Positions 6,390 through 11,375 of a stretch of DNA of 11,375 bases are shown here, one piece after another. A model generated the notes under the pieces. That model was given only the letters and a program-made list of their open reading frames with translations. It was not told where the DNA came from and did no database searches. Made by a program: the position numbers and the translations under genes. The stretch lies in assembly GCA_017305815.1 (NCBI GenBank), contig JAFKJZ010000176.1, positions 1 to 11,375 of the forward strand, read 5' to 3'. This DNA is from Hyphomicrobiales bacterium. Lineage in GTDB: Bacteria; Pseudomonadota; Alphaproteobacteria; Rhizobiales; Kaistiaceae. Every line of letters starts with the position of its first letter. Positions within the stretch are counted from its first letter, which is position 1.

Positions 6390-7028
6390 ATGGATTTCGT
6401 TGCTGCCGAGTTTGTCGCGCTGGCGATGGTCGTCCTTTCCGACCTGGTGCTGGCAGGCGACAATGCGATCGTCGTCGGCATGGCCGCCGCCGGGCTGCCG
6501 AAGGAAGTCCGCAACAAGGCGATCATTGTCGGCATCGCCGCCGCGGCCGTCCTGCGCATCATCTTCGCGGTGTTCGCCACCAAGCTGCTCGCCATCATCG
6601 GCCTGACGCTGGCTGGCGGCATCCTGCTGCTCTGGGTGTGCTGGAAGCTCTGGCGCGAGATCCGCTCCGGCAATCACGAGGTCGACGTCGAGGCCGAGCT
6701 GGCGGAGGCCAGCGCCGAGGGCGCAGCCGGCGGCAAGACCTTCCGCCAGGCGATCACCCAGATCGTCGTCGCCGACGTCTCGATGTCGCTCGACAACGTG
6801 CGGGCCGTGGCTGGCAGCGCCCGCCATCACACCTGGGTGATGATCATCGGCCTCGTGCGTTCGGTCGCGCTGATGGGCGTCGCCGCCAATTTCGTCGCCA
6901 GGTTGCTAAAGCGGATGCCCTGGATCGCCTATGTCGGCCTCGTCGTCATCGCCGGCATCGCGTTCAAGATGATCTGGGACGGCGGCCTCGAAGTGTTCCA
7001 CTTCGCCGACGTCGTCGGGGTGTTTTGA
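6390..7028 (+). CDS. TerC family integral membrane protein (YjbE-like)
   Basis: This 212-residue polytopic inner-membrane protein belongs to the TerC/LysE-like superfamily. Several members export Mn(II) or other metal ions, including during metallation of secreted proteins; others are linked to tellurite resistance. Paired acidic signatures lie in two helices: LSDLVLAGDNAIVVGMAA (16-33, Asp18, Asp24, Asn25) and VVADVSMSLDNVRAVAG (126-142, Asp129, Asp135, Asn136). These form the putative metal site. Hydrophobic spans are at about 5-33, 43-61, 64-87, 120-140, 150-170 and 178-197. A charged, Glu/Ala-rich cytoplasmic loop (92-116) separates the halves, as is usual for the short YjbE-type members. 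The ribosome site is weak (GAGG 11 nt upstream). No yybP-ykoY manganese riboswitch features were found upstream. The stop overlaps the start of the next gene, indicating coupling. Family is firm; the ion is inferred. Confidence 0.92.
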   Translation: MDFVAAEFVALAMVVLSDLVLAGDNAIVVGMAAAGLPKEVRNKAIIVGIAAAAVLRIIFAVFATKLLAIIGLTLAGGILLLWVCWKLWREIRSGNHEVDVEAELAEASAEGAAGGKTFRQAITQIVVADVSMSLDNVRAVAGSARHHTWVMIIGLVRSVALMGVAANFVARLLKRMPWIAYVGLVVIAGIAFKMIWDGGLEVFHFADVVGVF

Positions 7029-7612
7029 GCGCCGCGCCGCCGAGCGCCCGTCCTTTCGCGCTGCCGCTGGCGGCCATCGCCGCCGCCTTCGCCTGGGGCT
7101 TCGCCGAGGCGACCTTGTTCTTCATCGTCGCCGACGTGCTGCTGACCTTCATCGCCGTTGCGCTCGGCCTCCGCGTCGCGCTTCGCGCCGCGCTGGCGGC
7201 GGCGATCGGCGCGGCCTGCGGCGGCCTGGTGATGTGGCGCTACGGCGTTTCCGACCCCGCCGCCGCGACCCGGCTGCTCGCCGCCGTGCCCTTCGTCTCG
7301 CCGGCGATGATCGCGACCGGAATGGCCGGCATGGCCATGGCCGATTGGCCGCTCGCCATGCTGAAGGGCTCGGTGACCGGCATTCCCTACAAGGTCTACG
7401 CCGTCGCCGCCGGCAAGGAGGGCCTCACCGCCCTTCTCTTCTTCGGCATCACCATCCCCGTGCGACTCGCCCGCTTCGCCCTGGCGGCCAGCATCGTCGC
7501 CGCGATCAGCGCCCTGCTCCGCCGCCGGCTCGACCTCCGGCGCCGGCTGATGCTGCTCGCCACCTTCTGGGTACTGTTCTACGGCGAATTCTGGTGGCGC
7601 TGGATGAGCTAG
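7025..7612 (+). CDS. Small polytopic membrane protein of unknown function, TTG start
   Basis: I do not recognise this 195-residue protein with certainty. It has four to six hydrophobic segments (about 11-48, 52-71, 92-113, 134-163, 174-190), a basic loop RRRLDLRRR (166-174) and a Trp-rich end (FWWRWMS). Distinct motifs are WGFAEATLFFIVADVLL (24-40) and GIPYKVYAVAAGKEG (119-133). The second weakly recalls DedA/VTT-type membrane proteins, but that is a guess. The start is taken as TTG at 7025, overlapping the TerC stop as TTGA, with GGGG 4 nt upstream. No ATG or GTG fits near the beginning of the conserved-looking sequence, and the frame upstream reads as an out-of-frame shadow of TerC. Coupling suggests a shared role with TerC in membrane or metal homeostasis. 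Confidence 0.8.
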   Translation: MSAAPPSARPFALPLAAIAAAFAWGFAEATLFFIVADVLLTFIAVALGLRVALRAALAAAIGAACGGLVMWRYGVSDPAAATRLLAAVPFVSPAMIATGMAGMAMADWPLAMLKGSVTGIPYKVYAVAAGKEGLTALLFFGITIPVRLARFALAASIVAAISALLRRRLDLRRRLMLLATFWVLFYGEFWWRWMS

Positions 7613-7618
7613 ACGACC

Positions 7619-7659
7619 GCCGGCTCGTGCTCGATCGCGTTTTGCTCGTGCGAACCGGC
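7619..7659. terminator. Imperfect hairpin between convergent genes
   Basis: GCCGGCTCG and CGAACCGGC pair at 8 of 9 positions, with wobble pairs inside and a loop of about 17-23 nt containing a TTTT stretch. The hairpin sits between the stops of the membrane protein gene and the convergent L,D-transpeptidase gene (69-nt gap). It could terminate both, but the large loop makes this uncertain. Confidence 0.35.
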
Positions 7660-7681
7660 AATCACTTCGCTCGCAGACGCT

Positions 7682-8230
7682 CTAGCTCCGGATCTCGATC
7701 GGCGTGCCATTCGGCACCTTCGACCAGATCTCCCGCATCTCGGAATTGGTGACGGCGATGCAGCCATCGGTCCAGTCCCAGAGATGGTGCAGCGGCCCGA
7801 ACCAGCCCCATCCGTTCGCCAGGCCGTGGATCATGATGTTGCCGCCCGGCGAATACCCGGCCGCGTCGGCCGCCGCCTGGTCGGCAGCGTTCGGATAGGA
7901 GATGTGAAGGCTGATATGCGCCATCGAGTTGGGGTTGCGCCAGTCGATGGCATAGACCCCTTCCGGCGTCTTCTGGTCGCCTTCGCGCTGCTTGGGGCCT
8001 GCATCGCCCGCGCCGCCGAGCGAGATCCGGTAGGTGGCGAGCACGGTTTCACCCCGCCTGAGTTCGAGCCGCCGGTCCGACTTGTCGACAACGATACGAT
8101 CCGCCTGCTGCTCGGCCGCGACCATCACCGGCGGCGTGCCCGACCCGATGCGCGCCATGCCCTTGTGATAGCCAAGAACACCGGCGACCAGTATCGCCCC
8201 GACCGACAGCCCTCGAATCCAGCCTCGCAC
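7682..8230 (-). CDS. L,D-transpeptidase (YkuD domain), membrane-anchored
   Basis: This 182-residue periplasmic enzyme is expected to form 3-3 cross-links in peptidoglycan or attach proteins to it, using a Cys nucleophile. An N-terminal signal anchor (about residues 7-21, GLSVGAILVAGVLGY) is followed by a short linker and the YkuD domain (about 45-181). Visible motifs are GGAGDAGPKQREGDQKTPEG (72-91), the IMIHGL segment with His135 and Gly136, and the active-site TDGCIAV (154-160) with Cys157. The start is GTG at 8230, supported by GAGG 5 nt upstream; no ATG lies before the anchor. The usual Arg two residues after the active Cys (SxGCxR) is Ala here, as seen in some short alphaproteobacterial members. 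The gene lies 97 nt downstream of the dehydratase on the same strand; that gap shows no clear terminator or promoter, so read-through is possible. Confidence 0.93.
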   Translation of the reverse strand: MRGWIRGLSVGAILVAGVLGYHKGMARIGSGTPPVMVAAEQQADRIVVDKSDRRLELRRGETVLATYRISLGGAGDAGPKQREGDQKTPEGVYAIDWRNPNSMAHISLHISYPNAADQAAADAAGYSPGGNIMIHGLANGWGWFGPLHHLWDWTDGCIAVTNSEMREIWSKVPNGTPIEIRS

Positions 8231-8327
8231 ACCAACCTCGACACGCGTTGCGACGCTGCCATCAGACCGTCAACGGGATGAAAAGGCTAGCGATTTCGTC
8301 CGGGCGGCGCGTTGCGGCCGGCCAGCT

Positions 8328-10073
<1,746 letters not shown>

Positions 10074-10080
10074 GCGGGCG

Positions 10081-10086
10081 ATCCTT
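10081..10086 (-). promoter_or_regulatory. Ribosome binding site of the dehydratase gene
   Basis: AAGGAT on the minus strand lies 7-8 nt before the ATG at 10073, confirming that start. Confidence 0.7.
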
Positions 10087-10125
10087 GGCGGTCGGTGGCG
10101 GCTATTCGGAAAAATGTCGCGCCGG

Positions 10126-10142
10126 GGTTACCCTCGGCAACC
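10126..10142. promoter_or_regulatory. Candidate operator between dehydratase and GntR regulator
   Basis: GGTTaCCcTcGGcAACC is a 17-bp imperfect palindrome (6 of 8 pairs match). An overlapping dyad, GCCGgGG...CCtCGGC, covers 10121-10138. Both sit mid-way in the 110-bp divergent gap, as expected for a GntR/FadR operator that controls both genes. No experimental support; the site is proposed from symmetry and position. Confidence 0.4.
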
Positions 10143-10183
10143 TTTGGCGGCGTGAGTCGGGGCGACAGGAAAGCGAGAGGCGG

Positions 10184-10900
10184 ATGGTCGATCTGCAACT
10201 GAAGCCGGCGCGGCGTGAAAAGCTCGCCGATATCCTCTACGGCCAGATCCTGGAGCAGATCGTCTCCGGCACCTTCGCCGCCGGCGACCGGCTGCCGTCG
10301 GAAAATGATATCTGCAAGGCGTTCGAGGTGTCGAGGCCGGTGGTGCGCGAGGCGCTGCAGCGGCTGCAGGCCGATGGCCTGGTCATCGCCCGCCAGGGCG
10401 CCGGCACCTTCGTCTCGCACAAGCCGCCGGGCGGGCTGCTGGCCTCCACCCCGCCGGAACAGGTCGCGAGCGTGCTGCGCGTCACCGAAGTCCGCATCGC
10501 GCTGGAGACCGAATGCGCCCGCCTCGCGGCCGAGCGCCGCTCCAGCGGCGAACTCGCCGAGATCGAGGCGCGGCTCGCCGCCTTCGAGCAGGCGCTTCTC
10601 TCCGGTGAGGCGGGACTGGAGGAGGATTTCGCCTTCCACCTCGCCATCGCCAACGCCACCGGCAACGAAGTCTTCCCGGCCGTGCTCGAAAGCCTGAAAG
10701 GCCGCATCGAGGACTGGATGCGCAGCGCCCTCAACATGACCCGCCTCGGCTCGGAGGAGCGGCGGCGCACCATCGTCGAGGAACACCGCAACATCGTCGA
10801 TGCGATCGCCCGCCAACAGCCGGACCAGGCCGCGCTCTATACGAAGTTCCATCTCGTCGAGGCTCGCCGCAGGTTGACCGACGCTCGTCGGGATCGGTGA
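10184..10900 (+). CDS. GntR-family transcriptional regulator, FadR subfamily (FCD domain)
   Basis: This 238-residue DNA-binding regulator has an N-terminal winged helix (about 12-78) with LPSENDICKAFEVSRPVVRE (37-56) and LQADGLVIARQGAGTFVS (61-78), the standard GntR recognition helix and wing. The C-terminal all-helical FCD effector domain (about 95-225) shows the likely metal/ligand residues Asp148 and His152 (DFAFH), His201 (EEHRNIVDAI) and His223 (KFHLVEAR). Such regulators commonly sense sugar acids or other carboxylates and repress adjacent catabolic genes. The start at 10184 follows GAGAGG by 3 nt and matches the family's N-terminus; an in-frame ATG at 10085 would add 33 unrelated residues and cover the intergenic operator region. 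It is divergent from the dehydratase and convergent with an aldo/keto reductase. The effector is probably an aldonate or a 2-keto-3-deoxy acid, by inference. Confidence 0.95.
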   Translation: MVDLQLKPARREKLADILYGQILEQIVSGTFAAGDRLPSENDICKAFEVSRPVVREALQRLQADGLVIARQGAGTFVSHKPPGGLLASTPPEQVASVLRVTEVRIALETECARLAAERRSSGELAEIEARLAAFEQALLSGEAGLEEDFAFHLAIANATGNEVFPAVLESLKGRIEDWMRSALNMTRLGSEERRRTIVEEHRNIVDAIARQQPDQAALYTKFHLVEARRRLTDARRDR

Positions 10901-10904
10901 TCAA

Positions 10905-10925
10905 CTTGTAACCTAATTATACAAG
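10905..10925. repeat. AT-rich dyad just after the GntR gene
   Basis: CTTGTA and TACAAG form a perfect 6-bp inverted repeat around a 9-nt spacer containing TAATTA. It starts 5 nt after the regulator's stop. The stretch is strikingly AT-rich for this window. TTGT/ACAA half-sites resemble those of GntR/FadR regulators, but no gene starts from here in either direction, so its role is unclear. Confidence 0.35.
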
Positions 10926-10954
10926 AGGTCACCGCTCCGCGCCAGTGCGCGATG

Positions 10955-10989
10955 CCGGCCATCCCGCCGGCGAAGGGCGGAATGGCCGG
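10955..10989. terminator. Strong hairpin between convergent GntR and aldo/keto reductase genes
   Basis: Arms of 14 nt (CCGGCCATCCCGCC and GGCGGAATGGCCGG) pair at 13 of 14 positions around a 7-nt loop. The hairpin lies 13 nt from the aldo/keto reductase stop and 54 nt from the GntR stop, a position that fits a bidirectional terminator. No T-run is present on either side, so it may be Rho-assisted or a REP-like repeat. Confidence 0.6.
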
Positions 10990-11001
10990 GCCGAACGGGC
11001 G

Positions 11002-11375
11002 TCAGCCCTTGAGCATGCCGTCGATCGCGAGCGCGTCGATCGCGGCGAGTTCCTCCGCCGTGAAGGTCGGATTGGCGAGGCTCGCCACCGCGTCCTCGAT
11101 CTGCTTGACCTTGCTGGCGCCGATCAGCGCCGAGGTCATGCGGCCGTCGCGCAGCACCCAGGAAAGCGCCATCTGCGCCAGCGTCTGGCCGCGCGCCCTG
11201 GCGATCTCGTTCAGCCCCTTCACCCGCTCCAGATTCGCCGCGGAAAGCACGCTCTGGCGCAACGCCTGCGAATGGGTGACGCGGCTGTCGGCCGGGATGC
11301 CGTTCAGGTAGCGGTCCGACAGCACGCCCTGCTCGAGCGGCGAGAACATGATGCAGCCCATGCCCTCGGTCTCCA
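11002..11375 (-). CDS. Aldo/keto reductase, YghZ (L-glyceraldehyde 3-phosphate reductase) type, C-terminal fragment
   Basis: This is the last 123 residues of a YghZ-like aldo/keto reductase; the 5' part lies beyond the window, and the frame is open to the edge. The segment FSPLEQGVLSDRYLNGIP, followed by DSR, then AQMALSWVLRDGRMTSALIG with ASK and a closing FTAEELAAIDALAIDG, aligns in order with E. coli YghZ, as I remember it. LIGASK is the cofactor 2'-phosphate/ribose-binding segment near the barrel end. YghZ-type enzymes reduce L-glyceraldehyde 3-phosphate and other aldehydes with NADPH, and relatives often serve as general aldehyde detoxifiers. The catalytic tetrad lies outside the window. 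The gene converges on the GntR gene. It may share the sugar-acid locus, but this is not shown by the sequence. Confidence 0.92.
   Translation of the reverse strand, partial: ETEGMGCIMFSPLEQGVLSDRYLNGIPADSRVTHSQALRQSVLSAANLERVKGLNEIARARGQTLAQMALSWVLRDGRMTSALIGASKVKQIEDAVASLANPTFTAEELAAIDALAIDGMLKG

Noticed and set aside
5759..7024. Long open frame leading into the small membrane protein
   Set aside because: Up to about 7024 it reads Arg/Pro-rich out-of-frame shadow of the reductase and TerC; only the part after the TTG at 7025 has membrane-protein character.
8231..8327. Terminator or small gene between the dehydratase and L,D-transpeptidase
   Set aside because: The 97-nt gap has only a GGCCGGCC palindrome without a loop, and no convincing hairpin, promoter or short gene.
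10085..10183. Upstream ATG for the GntR regulator
   Set aside because: The added residues do not resemble GntR N-termini, and the stretch holds the palindromic operator candidate; GAGAGG precedes the ATG at 10184.

Overview
The window looks like chromosomal DNA from a high-GC alphaproteobacterium, probably Hyphomicrobiales (rhizobial relatives). This rests on base composition, the densely packed genes and the recognisable families (DUF1513 and imelysin proteins, a TerC-type exporter, an L-arabinonate-type dehydratase). Genus cannot be read from the sequence. There is no tRNA, rRNA, CRISPR array, insertion sequence or phage gene here. Ten genes are complete or nearly so, and both window edges cut a gene.

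Region 1 (1-3686, plus strand) is a tightly coupled envelope metal/redox cassette. It holds the C-terminus of a multicopper oxidase, a secreted di-heme oxidoreductase (COG3488 type), a secreted imelysin-like protein (COG3489 type) and a DUF1513 protein (COG3490 type). The last three genes overlap. The COG3487-3490 set is a known bacterial cluster linked to iron uptake. Here a multicopper oxidase precedes the set, so copper-dependent oxidation may be tied to metal capture.

Region 2 (3699-5204, minus strand) carries a cyclopropane-fatty-acyl-phospholipid synthase-like methyltransferase convergent with the cassette. Upstream lies a 270-bp divergent intergenic region rich in inverted repeats, including a perfect 11-bp dyad.

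Region 3 (5205-7612, plus strand) holds an aldo/keto reductase of the aldose 1-dehydrogenase / pyridoxal 4-dehydrogenase type. It is followed by a TerC-family membrane protein (YjbE-like metal exporter family) that is translationally coupled, through a TTGA stop/start overlap, to an unrecognised small polytopic membrane protein.

Region 4 (7682-8230, minus strand) is a short membrane-anchored L,D-transpeptidase (YkuD) starting at GTG.

Region 5 (8328-11375) is a sugar-acid catabolic locus. It has an IlvD/Edd-family dehydratase with the cysteine and serine spacing of L-arabinonate dehydratase, a divergent GntR/FadR-type regulator, and the C-terminus of a YghZ-like aldo/keto reductase convergent with the regulator. 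The dehydratase/regulator gap holds a 17-bp imperfect palindrome that could be the operator. The space after the regulator holds an AT-rich dyad and a strong hairpin.

Nothing in the window is clearly a new system. The most unusual elements are the multicopper oxidase joined to the imelysin cassette, the dyad-rich cfa leader, and the TerC-coupled orphan membrane protein.
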